A DNA stretch of 43,506 nucleotides. It comes from Marinifilum sp. D737. GTDB lineage: Bacteria > Bacteroidota > Bacteroidia > Bacteroidales > Marinifilaceae. Below the pieces are notes generated by a model, which was given only the letters and a program-made list of their open reading frames with translations, was not told the DNA's origin and did not search any database. The stretch spans positions 1 to 43,506 of the forward strand of contig NZ_JANQCD010000036.1 of NCBI RefSeq assembly GCF_026672275.1, written 5' to 3'. The position numbers and the translations under genes are program-made. Of the stretch, positions 17,317 through 26,744 are shown in pieces; the first letter of the stretch is position 1, and every line of letters starts with the position of its first letter.

Positions 17317-18942
17317 TTATGCTTTTGCAGCTGCTTTTGCTTTAGCGGCTTTCTTGATTTTCTGATCGCGAACATTCTTCTGAACACAAACACGACGAGG
17401 AATAATTACTGATACTCCCTGGTATTCGAATTCCTTGCGAAGAAGATCTTTTAAATCATCACGCTTCTTAGGTACAGCAGTTAATACATGTAAATGTTCC
17501 GGCTCAACACCTAAACCTTCACAAATTGCTTCCAATTTACCTTTAGCAGATGAATGCTGACCTCCAGTCATAGAGATAGACTCGTTATCAGAAATGATTA
17601 CGGTAATTGGAGTCTTTTCGTTAACAGCATCCAATAAACCAGTCATACCTGAGTGAGTAAATGTAGAGTCACCGATTACTGCAACAGATGGAATCAATCC
17701 TGCATCAGCAGCACCCTTAGCCATAGTCACAGAAGCACCCATGTCAACACAAGAGTTAATCGCGTTGAATGGAGGCAATGCACCCAAAGTATAACAACCT
17801 ATGTCTGCAAATACGCGACCTTCACCGTACTCAGCTACCACTTCGTTCAATGCAGTATATACGTCAATGTGAGAACATCCAACACACAATGCTGGCGGAC
17901 GAGCTGATACCAAATTAGGAACTTCAGCACCTTCTTCAACATCAAAACCTAAAGCTCTACCAACCATTTCAGGCTTCAACTCACCATCGCGAGACAAAGT
18001 ACCATCCAAACGACCGATTACAGCTTCTTTTTCCAAATATCCTTTCAACATTTCTTCAACTACAGGATATCCTTCTTCCAATACCATTACCTTATCACAC
18101 TCGCTGGTGATTTTTTGAATCATTGTGCGAGGAATTGGGTACTGGCTAATTTTTACAACTGGATATGGACAATCTCCGTTTGGATAGTTTTCCATTAAGT
18201 AGTTGTAACCTAATCCACAAGCGATGATACCCATTGATTTATCAGTACCTTCGGTGTAACTGTTATATGGTGATTCTTCAGAAGCAGTTTCGAATTTTGC
18301 CTGGTTGTTCAACAACAACTTGTAACGCTTACGAGCAATACCTGGTAGCAATACGAACTGTACTTTGTCTTCTGGTAATTTCATGTCGTTTTGAGCAACA
18401 ACTTCAGCAGCGCGTGTAACACCCGCACGAGAGTGAGCCAAACGGGTTGTGATTCTCATTAACACAGGAATCTCGCAAGCTTCAGACAATTCGAATCCGA
18501 AACGAGCCATATCGTATGCTTCTTGCTGGTTCGATGGTTCCAGGATTGGCATCATGGCGAACTTACCGTACACACGTGAATCCTGCTCGTTCTGAGAAGA
18601 GTGCATTGATGGATCATCAGCAACAACGATTAACATACCACCATTAGCACCAGTGATTGCAGCGTTCATGAAACAGTCAGCAGCAACGTTCAAACCTACG
18701 TGCTTCATACACACCATAGAACGCTTACCAGCATATGACATTCCCAATGCAGATTCCATAGCAGTCTTTTCATTTGCTGCCCAGTCTCTGTGAATATTTA
18801 ATTGTTGTGCTTGCTTAGAGTGTTGAATGTACTCTGTAATTTCGGTTGAAGGTGTTCCCGGATAAGCATAAACTCCAGACATTCCGCCATCGATTGCACC
18901 TTGTGCAATGGCTTCTACACCTAATAGTAAAGACTTTTGCAT
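17317..18942 (-). CDS. iorA: Indolepyruvate oxidoreductase alpha subunit IorA, without ferredoxin domain
   Basis: This 541-residue TPP-dependent catalytic subunit has a pyrimidine-binding half opening with YAYPGTPSTEITEY and holding DDPSMHSSQNEQDSR, and a TPP-binding half. In the latter, ADIGCYTLGALPP, GDSTFTHSGMTGLLDA and NESISMTGGQ form the GD...N signature. LCVGCSH is also present. Typical archaeal IorA ends with two 4Fe-4S ferredoxin motifs; here the chain stops after RRVCVQ with an alanine/lysine tail (KKAAKAKAAAKA) and no CxxCxxC cluster. Electrons must therefore reach a separate ferredoxin. TPP dependence ties it to the thiamine operon in this window. A role in aromatic amino-acid breakdown or synthesis is inferred from the family. 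Confidence 0.92.
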   Translation of the reverse strand: MQKSLLLGVEAIAQGAIDGGMSGVYAYPGTPSTEITEYIQHSKQAQQLNIHRDWAANEKTAMESALGMSYAGKRSMVCMKHVGLNVAADCFMNAAITGANGGMLIVVADDPSMHSSQNEQDSRVYGKFAMMPILEPSNQQEAYDMARFGFELSEACEIPVLMRITTRLAHSRAGVTRAAEVVAQNDMKLPEDKVQFVLLPGIARKRYKLLLNNQAKFETASEESPYNSYTEGTDKSMGIIACGLGYNYLMENYPNGDCPYPVVKISQYPIPRTMIQKITSECDKVMVLEEGYPVVEEMLKGYLEKEAVIGRLDGTLSRDGELKPEMVGRALGFDVEEGAEVPNLVSARPPALCVGCSHIDVYTALNEVVAEYGEGRVFADIGCYTLGALPPFNAINSCVDMGASVTMAKGAADAGLIPSVAVIGDSTFTHSGMTGLLDAVNEKTPITVIISDNESISMTGGQHSSAKGKLEAICEGLGVEPEHLHVLTAVPKKRDDLKDLLRKEFEYQGVSVIIPRRVCVQKNVRDQKIKKAAKAKAAAKA

Positions 18943-19392
18943 GTTATATTTGTTTAACTATTTAGTTCTCTATGTGTTCAGACAACTTGCAAGCTAAAAT
19001 TGCAAGTATGTGAGAGATGTGATATTACGATTTGAAGAAAAACACTTCAAATTCAAAAACTCAGTTACAAAATATTGTGTATAGGAAAACGGACCCTAAA
19101 AATATAAGGATCGCGGTAAGGGATGGATTTTATAATCCACCGAAGATTTCAAGAAAGCATACTAAATATGCCAGAACGTAAAAGTAAAATTCAAAATAAT
19201 CCTTCATTTCTACTTATAGATTGTAACTCAAATGAGCTTTTCTACTTTTATTTGCTGCTAAAATACCATTATTTGGATTAAAGCCAATAAAAAAATAATA
19301 CAGGCAGATTTTTTAGATTCATTTCAAATAACGAAAACGGTTGCGTAAACATCACCTAACTTTCTATATCTACCATATCATAAGGCTATAAG
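18943..19392. other. Intergenic region upstream of iorA
   Basis: This 450-base AT-rich gap must contain the iorA promoter on the minus strand and the 3' end of fetB. No canonical -7 box was found. A short inverted stretch, tggattttataatcca, occurs at about 19125-19140. No open reading frame worth reporting is seen. Confidence 0.4.
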
Positions 19393-20190
19393 CTATTTTT
19401 TGGCTGCAAAAATTCCAGGCTTAAATCTACCGTAAGAATCGAATACAAAACGATTGGACATGACGATACTTGCCATCAAATTAAAAGAAGATCCAACAAA
19501 TATGGCAATCATGATTAGGATCTGATATTTTATGGCAACAACAGGTGAGCTACCTCCCAAAATTTGTCCTGTCATCATTCCTGGCAAGGAAATCAAACCC
19601 AATACCGACATGGTCGCAATTAAAGGATTCAGACCACTTTTGATGGCTGATTGAATGTATGGCAATAAAGAATGTTTTTTACTATTGGTATTCACCAAGA
19701 GAAAGAAGTACAATTCTTGTTCTTTTCGCAATCGTGTAAAGTAATCGCTAATTCCAACAATATTGTGATTTAAAGCATTCCCTAAAATCATACCTGAAAT
19801 GGGAATGAAATATCGAGCATCAAATACATAATCCAATTGAATGATGAACCCCAGAAAAAAGGTATCTACTATAAATATACTGGTCAAGCCAGATATAAAA
19901 AATGGAAGTACAAAATGCTTGTAAGATAAGCCTGTTCGTTTAATTGTAGTGAAAGTTCCTACCAAAACCATGGCAATTACCCAGGCAGAATTAATGAGAG
20001 CATTATTCCATTCAAAAATATATTCAAGATAGAGAGCAACCAATGAAAGCTGAACAATCATTCTTATAATCGCAATCAAAGTTTCTTTGATAATTTTAAG
20101 CTTGAAATATAGAAATCCCACAATAGGGATTACCATTAAAAACCCCCCAACAATTAGGTGTATTATTCCAATATCAGCTATTTCTTGCAT
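19393..20190 (-). CDS. fetB: FetB-like ABC transporter permease (UPF0014)
   Basis: This 265-residue membrane protein has about seven hydrophobic helices. It shows the UPF0014/FetB hallmarks IRMIVQLSLVALYLEYIF, PISGMILGNALNHNIVGI and ATMSVLGLISLPGMMTGQIL. FetB pairs with FetA in an exporter implicated in iron or heavy-metal homeostasis in E. coli; whether the cargo here is iron, glutathione-related or sterol-like cannot be told. It follows fetA by 23 bases on the same strand and should be translated from the same message. Confidence 0.9.
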   Translation of the reverse strand: MQEIADIGIIHLIVGGFLMVIPIVGFLYFKLKIIKETLIAIIRMIVQLSLVALYLEYIFEWNNALINSAWVIAMVLVGTFTTIKRTGLSYKHFVLPFFISGLTSIFIVDTFFLGFIIQLDYVFDARYFIPISGMILGNALNHNIVGISDYFTRLRKEQELYFFLLVNTNSKKHSLLPYIQSAIKSGLNPLIATMSVLGLISLPGMMTGQILGGSSPVVAIKYQILIMIAIFVGSSFNLMASIVMSNRFVFDSYGRFKPGIFAAKK

Positions 20191-20213
20191 ACCAGGTTGA
20201 TTTTATCAAATCA

Positions 20214-20810
20214 TTACAATTCAAATACATTTGTACAACTCTCTATCCACTTGCCATTATGAGATGTAGACACGATAGTCCTATCCTTTAAGCTTTTAAT
20301 CAACTTTATCAAAAGATCAATCGATTCTTCATCAAGAGCAGAAGTTGGTTCATCTAATAAGATAATTGGCTTTTGCAGGCTCAGACTTGCAGCCAATACA
20401 ATTCTCTGCTTTTGGCCACCACTAATTTCAGTAAAACCTCTCTCTTGCTCTCCATTTTTTATTTCAAGTTGCTGCAGATAATGCTTAAACATTTCTACTT
20501 GTTTTTCATTCAACTGCAGCAATTCTATTAGTTCCTGTCCAGAATCTACAGGCAAATGAACATTTTGTGGAAGCCAGCTCATTTGTTTTCTTAGCTCCTC
20601 AACATTATCAGGACTAAGTTTACGATTCTCGATATAAATGTCTCCTGAATCTGGTAAAATAATTCCAAGCATCAATTTTAGCAAACTGGATTTACCCCTA
20701 CCAGAAGGTCCACTCAAACAAAATGATTCACCACATTTTACATCGATATTAAGTTTCTCACAAATGATTTGATCGGAGAACTTTAAGCTTACATTGTCAA
20801 ATTTTATCAT
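20214..20810 (-). CDS. fetA: FetA-like ABC transporter ATPase
   Basis: At 198 residues this is a compact ABC ATPase. Walker A is GPSGRGKSS at 34-42; the Q loop is in WLPQNV; the signature is EISGGQKQR near 130; Walker B is IILLDEPTSALD; the switch histidine is in TSHN near the C-terminus. The whole cycle is therefore intact. The short length and the neighbour FetB-type permease support the FetAB call. The gene is divergent from the sulfur-transferase fusion gene across a 510-base gap. Confidence 0.9.
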   Translation of the reverse strand: MIKFDNVSLKFSDQIICEKLNIDVKCGESFCLSGPSGRGKSSLLKLMLGIILPDSGDIYIENRKLSPDNVEELRKQMSWLPQNVHLPVDSGQELIELLQLNEKQVEMFKHYLQQLEIKNGEQERGFTEISGGQKQRIVLAASLSLQKPIILLDEPTSALDEESIDLLIKLIKSLKDRTIVSTSHNGKWIESCTNVFEL

Positions 20811-21320
20811 GTCGAAATTTACACCATTTAAATTTCAGAGTAGGCTTTTAGCGAAACTATGAATATTAAATTGAAATGCCGATAATAATCAGTTCGACAT
20901 TTGTAGGGATACGAACAAATGGCGCTTACCAATTAATCATCGGTATTATCCTTGAAACGAAAATAAGCCTAATTTACCTTTTAACCCGAGTATTTATCAC
21001 ATTTATTTTGCTGATAGATTTCCTCTTAGCTGATCTTTAGTATGGTTCCAGATACTTATTATTTGAAGACTTGCTTAAATTACCCCTTAATAATATCGAG
21101 ATATTTCTCAAATTAATTTGATGTGAAATATATCACACCGCACATATGTTGCTGATATTCCATAACTAACAATCAGGTCAATCAAAAACCTGCTACAAAA
21201 CACATCCCTAAGCCACACAGATCTCTTGTATCAATAAAATCAAATCTTACTTTTGCACCTATTACATCTAGATATCTGGATGTTTATTTTTGTACAGATA
21301 TAATTATTATAAGATATACA
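20811..21320. other. Long divergent intergenic region
   Basis: This gap separates the divergent fetA and CoA-disulfide-reductase fusion genes. Besides a Crp-like palindrome at 21122-21137 there is a TATTTTTG at 21285-21292, matching the TAnnTTTG -7 box 28 bases before the fusion ATG, though without a good -33 partner. No small ORF or RNA gene is recognised. Confidence 0.45.
21122..21137. promoter_or_regulatory. Crp/Fnr-type operator palindrome
   Basis: TGTGAAATATATCACA is a perfect TGTGA-N6-TCACA dyad, identical in layout to the Crp consensus. It lies 184 bases before the fusion gene and 312 bases before fetA. The regulator could be a Crp/Fnr-family protein encoded elsewhere. The half-site match is exact, but function is unproven. 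Confidence 0.45.
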
Positions 21321-23804
21321 ATGGCAAAATATTTAATTGTTGGTGGAGTTGCGGGAGGTGCAACAACGGCTGCTCGTCTTCGAAGAATGGATGAATCAGC
21401 AGAAATAATCATGTTTGAAAGAGGTGAACACATTTCGTATGCAAATTGTGGTTTGCCATACTATGTAGGCGATGTAATCACCGAAAGGGAAAATCTGCTG
21501 TTACAAACTCCAGAAAGTTTCAACAAAAGACTAAATGTTGATGTGAGAATACTTAATGAAGTAATTAAAATCAACAGAGAAAAGAAAGAGGTTGAAGTTA
21601 AAGACCTAAAAAACAATACTGTCTATACTGAAACATACGATAAACTAATTGTTTCTCCAGGAGCTGAACCCATTAAACCTCCTATTCCAGGCATCAACGA
21701 TTCTGCAATTTTCACTGTAAGAAATGTGAAGGATACAGATAAAATAAAATCTTACTATAATGAACACAAGCCACAAAAAGCTGTTGTAGTAGGTGCAGGT
21801 TTCATTGGCCTGGAAATGGCAGAGAACCTTCACCACCTGGGAATGATGCTTACCATTGTTGAAATGGCAGAACAGGTAATGACTCCTTTGGATTACGAAA
21901 TGGCAGCTGTGGTTCATCAGCATTTGAAAACCAAAAATGTAGAGTTTTTCCTGAAAGATGGCGTTAGTGAATTTGAACGCAAAGGAGATTACCTTGAGAT
22001 TCGTTTGCAATCGGGCAGGAAAATTGAAGCCGACATGGTGATTCTATCAATTGGGGTTCGTCCTGAGACAAAATTGATTAAAGAGGCTGGAATTGATCTT
22101 GCTCCTAATGGTGGCATTCAAGTTAACAAATACCTGCAAACCAGCGATGAGCATATCTATGCATTGGGTGATGCCATTGCATTCCCTCATCCCATTACTG
22201 GCAATTATACCAATGCTTATTTGGCTGGGCCTGCAAACAAACAAGGACGTTTACTTGCCAACAATTTGGTACTGGGACACAAATATGAATACAAAGGTGC
22301 AATTGCTACAGCAATCGCTAAAGTATTCGATTTGACTGTTGGCTCTACCGGATTGGCTGAGAAAGTATTGAAAAAGGAAGGAATCAAATACATCTCAAAT
22401 ATTACTCACGGTGGATCGCATGCCGGATATTATCCGGGGGCAACTCCTACCAGTATTAAACTAATGTTCCATCCCGAAACCGGAAAACTTTATGGAGCAC
22501 AAGTATTGGGCTACGAAGGAGTTGACAAACGCACAGACCTGATTGCTACTGTACTTCAAAACAATGGAACCATCTATGATCTTCAAGAAATTGAACATGC
22601 CTATGCTCCACCCTACTCATCTGCCAAAGATCCTGTAAATCAAGCTGGCTTTACTGCAGGAAATATCATTGAAGGATTGGTGAAAATTATGCACTGGGAT
22701 GAGCTTTACCAGCTTCATGCGCCAAATAACTTCATTTTGGATGTTAGAACTCCAGATGAATATGAGTTAGGTAAGATTGAGGGATCGGTAAATATTGAAG
22801 TGGACCAAATCAGAAACCGACTGGATGAAATTCCGAAGGACAAAAAAATCATCATTTACTGTGGCGTTGGACTAAGAGGATACTTTGCCGCACGTATTCT
22901 GATGCAGAAAGGATATTCAGAAGTTTACAACCTAAGTGGAGGTTACAAAACCTACGAGCATGCTACCTGCAAGCAGAGTAATGAGGATATCTTCGAATCA
23001 AGTTACATTGCCCGTGATGGTCACATCTACAGAGGGAAACCCAAATCAGAAGAGCAAGAAAGTACCGCAGAAACAAAGGTAATCGAAGTTGATGCCTGTG
23101 GCTTGCAATGTCCCGGTCCAATTATCAAATTAAAGAAAGAAATGGATCAATTGGAAAACGGACAACGCTTGCAACAGAAAGTAACCGATCCTGGTTTCGC
23201 CAAAGATGTGGAAGCTTGGTGCAAAATGACTGGTAACCAATTAATTTCTGTGGATTCAGAAAAAGGAATTTATACCGCTTTAATTGAGAAACAAGCCAGT
23301 AAGGAAGCTTGCCCTGTTACTGCTGCAAACCTTCCTAAAAACAAAACCATGGTGGTTTTCTCGGATGATATGGATCGTGCTTTGGCTTCACTCGTTATAG
23401 CCAATGGAGCGGCTGCTACCGGAAACAAAGTAACACTCTTCTTTACTTTCTGGGGGTTAAACATCATTAAGAAAGCCAAAAAGCCAAAGGTTGAAAAGGA
23501 CATGATGGGCAAAATGTTTGGCAAAATGATGGCAAGCGGAGCTGATGACTTGAAACTTTCTAAAATGAACATGATGGGACTTGGTTCCAAAATGATGAAG
23601 AAGAGAATGCTTGCCAAAAAGGTAGATTCGTTAGAAGATATGCTTCAAAGTGCCATGGAGAATGGTGTGGAAATGATTGCCTGCCAAATGTCCATGGATG
23701 TAATGGGCGTAGACAAAGAAGAATTGTTGGATGGTGTTCAGATTGGTGGTGTTGCAACCTACCTGTCGGAAGCTGAACAATCGAACTTGAATTTGTTTAT
23801 TTAA
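21321..23804 (+). CDS. CoA-disulfide reductase/rhodanese/TusA/DsrE fusion protein
   Basis: This 827-residue fusion of four sulfur-handling parts appears cytoplasmic. Residues 1-450 are an FAD/NAD(P)H pyridine nucleotide-disulfide oxidoreductase of the CoADR type: GGVAGGATTAARLRR, and the single redox Cys43 in SYANCGLPYY. Residues about 465-545 are a rhodanese with active Cys514 in YCGVGLRGY. Residues about 585-660 are a TusA domain with Cys593 and Cys597 in ACGLQCPGP. Residues about 674-827 are a DsrE-like domain starting TMVVFSDDMDRAL. It probably reduces persulfides or polysulfides and relays sulfane sulfur. It is transcribed alone, ended by a strong terminator. Confidence 0.93.
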   Translation: MAKYLIVGGVAGGATTAARLRRMDESAEIIMFERGEHISYANCGLPYYVGDVITERENLLLQTPESFNKRLNVDVRILNEVIKINREKKEVEVKDLKNNTVYTETYDKLIVSPGAEPIKPPIPGINDSAIFTVRNVKDTDKIKSYYNEHKPQKAVVVGAGFIGLEMAENLHHLGMMLTIVEMAEQVMTPLDYEMAAVVHQHLKTKNVEFFLKDGVSEFERKGDYLEIRLQSGRKIEADMVILSIGVRPETKLIKEAGIDLAPNGGIQVNKYLQTSDEHIYALGDAIAFPHPITGNYTNAYLAGPANKQGRLLANNLVLGHKYEYKGAIATAIAKVFDLTVGSTGLAEKVLKKEGIKYISNITHGGSHAGYYPGATPTSIKLMFHPETGKLYGAQVLGYEGVDKRTDLIATVLQNNGTIYDLQEIEHAYAPPYSSAKDPVNQAGFTAGNIIEGLVKIMHWDELYQLHAPNNFILDVRTPDEYELGKIEGSVNIEVDQIRNRLDEIPKDKKIIIYCGVGLRGYFAARILMQKGYSEVYNLSGGYKTYEHATCKQSNEDIFESSYIARDGHIYRGKPKSEEQESTAETKVIEVDACGLQCPGPIIKLKKEMDQLENGQRLQQKVTDPGFAKDVEAWCKMTGNQLISVDSEKGIYTALIEKQASKEACPVTAANLPKNKTMVVFSDDMDRALASLVIANGAAATGNKVTLFFTFWGLNIIKKAKKPKVEKDMMGKMFGKMMASGADDLKLSKMNMMGLGSKMMKKRMLAKKVDSLEDMLQSAMENGVEMIACQMSMDVMGVDKEELLDGVQIGGVATYLSEAEQSNLNLFI

Positions 23805-23824
23805 ACAAAGAATGATATCATTAT

Positions 23825-23860
23825 AACCAGACAGTCTTTTTATATTCTGTCTGGTTTTTT
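23825..23860 (+). terminator. Rho-independent terminator
   Basis: aaccagacag and ctgtctggtt are perfect 10-base complements around a 12-base loop, followed by TTTT. It lies 21 bases after the sulfur-fusion stop. Confidence 0.85.
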
Positions 23861-24404
23861 ATTATCATATTTAGTCTTGCTTAAGGAATGTTTAGGCATT
23901 CAATTTGTACATTCTCCATGTGTCGGAACTACATCCCATCCACTTGATATCTCACTATGGTTCAATTGACAAATACAATTAATCCATTACTGCCAATATA
24001 AAATATCCTCAACTTTGCATTCAAAAAACTAAGCCAATTTTAAATGCCTTTAGAGCAAAAACATATCAGATTGATTAGTAAATCTTAACCCTAAGAATTG
24101 CAATTTTCACCATGCATTTATATTATCTTAAACACATGTAAATAAGTCTCTTTAAAAAGCAAGAAAAGATTTCTAAAAAGTGGACATTCGTCTGTCAATT
24201 TCGTAAATTAGATATTCCTAAAAAGTGGATATAAATTTGAAAATCTGGGTTAATTACATCAATCTGTAAACTCAACCATGCAATTGTACCTGGATTTCAC
24301 AAGTAACGAAATTCTCCTGTATCTCGTTTCTTGATATTTAATCAGCATAAAATTCCGAACAGGAACAAAAATACTACATTGGTAGTGGTTAGTGGTTAGC
24401 CGAA
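23861..24404. other. Long gene-free region
   Basis: More than 500 AT-rich bases hold no supported gene, apart from the direct repeat described at 24171-24229 and an iterated gtggttagtggttag at about 24386-24398. It may be a decayed remnant, but no protein trace was recognised. Confidence 0.4.
24171..24229. repeat. Direct repeat, possible insertion-element remnant
   Basis: ttctaaaaagtgga (24171-24184) and ttcctaaaaagtgga (24215-24229) differ by a single inserted C and are separated by 30 bases. Such taaaaagtggac words also resemble insertion-sequence ends, but no transposase or matching inverted partner is visible. Confidence 0.4.
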
Positions 24405-24450
24405 GCGGCAGAATTTTTCCGTAGTCCCTTTATCAGAAAAATTCTGCCGG
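24405..24450. repeat. Long inverted repeat (REP- or terminator-like)
   Basis: cggcagaatttttc (24406-24419) is a perfect 14-base complement of the matching arm gaaaaattctgccg (24436-24449), with a 16-base loop. The left arm is preceded by gccgaagcggc, itself a small dyad. The element ends right before the stop codon of the small minus-strand gene, so it may terminate it, but no T-run follows. It looks like a mobile or repeated intergenic element. Confidence 0.6.
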
Positions 24451-24451
24451 T

Positions 24452-24679
24452 TCATTTTTCTATCTCTTCACTTGTGGTCTCATTTCCTTTTTTCATGCGC
24501 AAATACACCAAACCCATAATACTTAAGAATCCAATTACTTTAAGATATTGCTTAATTAAGGATACTGTATTGGCATCAAGGTTTACAAGTAATTCAGAAT
24601 TGTTAATCAATAGAATTGAACCTACTGAGATTAATAAGACAAGCAGTAGAATAATTATTAGCGTTTTTTTGTTTTTCAT
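24452..24679 (-). CDS. Small two-TM membrane protein
   Basis: A 75-residue hypothetical protein: a lysine-rich start (MKNKK), two hydrophobic helices at about 5-25 and 45-61, and a charged tail rich in Lys, Glu and Thr. The positively charged residues around each helix fit an ordinary inner membrane protein. The family is not recognised. The ATG and the membrane pattern support a real gene more than the 71-residue frame on the opposite strand. It is divergent from acs. Confidence 0.55.
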   Translation of the reverse strand: MKNKKTLIIILLLVLLISVGSILLINNSELLVNLDANTVSLIKQYLKVIGFLSIMGLVYLRMKKGNETTSEEIEK

Positions 24680-24827
24680 CCGTTTTTAATTTTTACTGTG
24701 TGAAGATACTATCTTTCCAGAGAAGTATAGCATCACTTTTTTGAATAGAAATTACATCTGGACAATCAATCTAGAATTTCATATATTTAGTTATTTAGAT
24801 TTAAACTGATAACCAAATTAAAAGATC

Positions 24828-26741
24828 ATGATTGATAAGATTAGTACTCTGGGTGGCTACATTCACGAATATCAAAAAAGTGTAGAAAACCCACAGGCAT
24901 TTTGGAGTAGAATTGCAGAAAGCTTCTTTTGGAGAAAAAAATGGGATAAGATTCTGGATTGGAATTTTACCGAACCAAAAATCAATTGGTTTTTGAATGG
25001 GAAGCTGAACATTACTGAAAATATATTCGAACGTCATTTGTTTACTCGCGGCGATCAACCTGCAATTATTTGGGAACCCAATGAACCAAATGACGAGAAC
25101 AGAGTATTAACTTACAATGAACTTTTTTTAGAAATAAAAAAGTTTTCCAATGTAATGCTGAATCTTGGTGTTGGCAAAGGTGATAGGGTTGCCATTTATA
25201 TGCCAATGGTTCCCGAATTGGCAATTGCCATGTTGGCTTGTGCGAGAATCGGTGCAATACATTCCATTGTTTTTGCAGGCTTCTCGGCAAACTCACTCGC
25301 CGATAGAATTAATGATGCGGAAGCCAAATTGGTAATTACTTCTGACGGCGCTTTCCGTGGCAGTAAAATTATTCCTATAAAAGATATTGTGGATGAAGCT
25401 CTGGAAAACTGCTCATCAGTTGAAAAGGTAGTAATGGTTCAAAGAACCAATACTGAGGTTGCTTTTCATGATTCAAGAGACATGTGGTGGCACGAAGTCA
25501 TGGCCAATGCCGATGAAAACAATAAGGCTGAACTAATGGATGCGGAAGACACTCTCTTTATTCTATATACCTCAGGATCTACGGATAAACCCAAAGGCAT
25601 CGTGCATACCTGTGGTGGCTATATGGTATATTCTGCCTACACATTTAAAAATGTTTTTCAATACAGCGATGGCGACGTTTACTTCTGCTCTGCAGATATT
25701 GGCTGGATTACCGGGCACTCCTACATTGTATATGGCCCATTATTAAATGGAGCGACAACGGTAATGTTCGAAGGTATTCCTACCTATCCTGATGCTGGAA
25801 GATATTGGGATATCGTAAATAAATATGGGATCGCACAATTTTACACTGCACCTACTGCCATTCGTTCTTTAATTTCGATGGGGCAAGAGTATGTCGAAAA
25901 TAAAGATTTGTCAAGCCTGAAAGTATTGGGTACAGTTGGAGAACCAATTAACGAAGAAGCCTGGCACTGGTACCATGATCATGTTGGTAAAAATCGTTGT
26001 CCGATTGTTGATACATGGTGGCAAACCGAGACAGGAGGCATTTCCATTAGTCCTATCGCAGGAATCATTCCTACCAAGCCTGGTTTTGCCACGCTCCCAC
26101 AACCGGGAATTCAGCCAATCATAGTTGATGGGGATGGAAATGAATTATCCGGAAAGAGTGTAGAAGGGAATCTGTGTATTAAATATCCTTGGCCGGGAAT
26201 GTTAAGAACAATCTGGGGAGATCATGAAAGGTTCAAGAAAACCTACTTTAGTACTTTTGAAAACCTTTACTTTTCGGGCGATGGCGTTAAAAGAGATGAA
26301 GATGGTTACTACCGAATACTTGGAAGGGTTGACGATGTGATCAATGTATCGGGACACAGAATGGGAACTGCCGAAGTAGAAAATGCCATTAATGAGCATC
26401 CTTTGGTAAATGAATCTGCCGTTGTTGGATTCCCTCACGATATCAAAGGACAAGGCATTTACACTTTTGTGGTTTGCGGTGATCTTTCAACAGGAGGTGA
26501 AGAAGGGATTAAAACCAGTATTCGCAAAGGGGTAACCAAAATTATTGGACCAATTGCCAAACCAGATAAAATACAATTGGTTAGAGCTTTACCTAAGACA
26601 CGATCCGGGAAAATCATGAGAAGAATTTTACGAAAAATAGCACAAGGAGACTACAGCAATTTTGGAGACATATCCACTCTACTCGACACCTCGGTTGTGG
26701 AAGAAATCATAAAAGGAGCATTGGAAGGTGTTAAGGATTAA
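24828..26741 (+). CDS. acs: Acetyl-CoA synthetase (AMP-forming)
   Basis: This 637-residue ANL-superfamily enzyme turns acetate, ATP and CoA into acetyl-CoA. Its start HEYQKSVENPQAFW is typical of Acs. The hydrophobic core contains GDRVAIYMPMVPELAIAMLACARIGA; the acetate-pocket tryptophan region is DTWWQTETGG; the C-terminal domain ends with KTRSGKIMRRILRK, whose Lys595 is the site regulated by acetylation in relatives. The nucleotide loop reads YTSGSTDKPKG, with Asp253 where the family has Gly. The rest is intact, so activity is expected but worth testing. Its own terminator follows. The acetate transporter satP lies further along the same strand. Confidence 0.93.
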   Translation: MIDKISTLGGYIHEYQKSVENPQAFWSRIAESFFWRKKWDKILDWNFTEPKINWFLNGKLNITENIFERHLFTRGDQPAIIWEPNEPNDENRVLTYNELFLEIKKFSNVMLNLGVGKGDRVAIYMPMVPELAIAMLACARIGAIHSIVFAGFSANSLADRINDAEAKLVITSDGAFRGSKIIPIKDIVDEALENCSSVEKVVMVQRTNTEVAFHDSRDMWWHEVMANADENNKAELMDAEDTLFILYTSGSTDKPKGIVHTCGGYMVYSAYTFKNVFQYSDGDVYFCSADIGWITGHSYIVYGPLLNGATTVMFEGIPTYPDAGRYWDIVNKYGIAQFYTAPTAIRSLISMGQEYVENKDLSSLKVLGTVGEPINEEAWHWYHDHVGKNRCPIVDTWWQTETGGISISPIAGIIPTKPGFATLPQPGIQPIIVDGDGNELSGKSVEGNLCIKYPWPGMLRTIWGDHERFKKTYFSTFENLYFSGDGVKRDEDGYYRILGRVDDVINVSGHRMGTAEVENAINEHPLVNESAVVGFPHDIKGQGIYTFVVCGDLSTGGEEGIKTSIRKGVTKIIGPIAKPDKIQLVRALPKTRSGKIMRRILRKIAQGDYSNFGDISTLLDTSVVEEIIKGALEGVKD

Positions 26742-26744
26742 ATG

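Noticed and set aside
24171-24229. Insertion sequence ends
   Set aside because: The repeats are direct, not inverted, and no transposase fragment was found nearby, so only a repeat is reported.
24474-24689. 71-codon plus-strand frame opposite the two-TM protein
   Set aside because: The antisense frame of a better supported membrane protein, without a recognisable domain.
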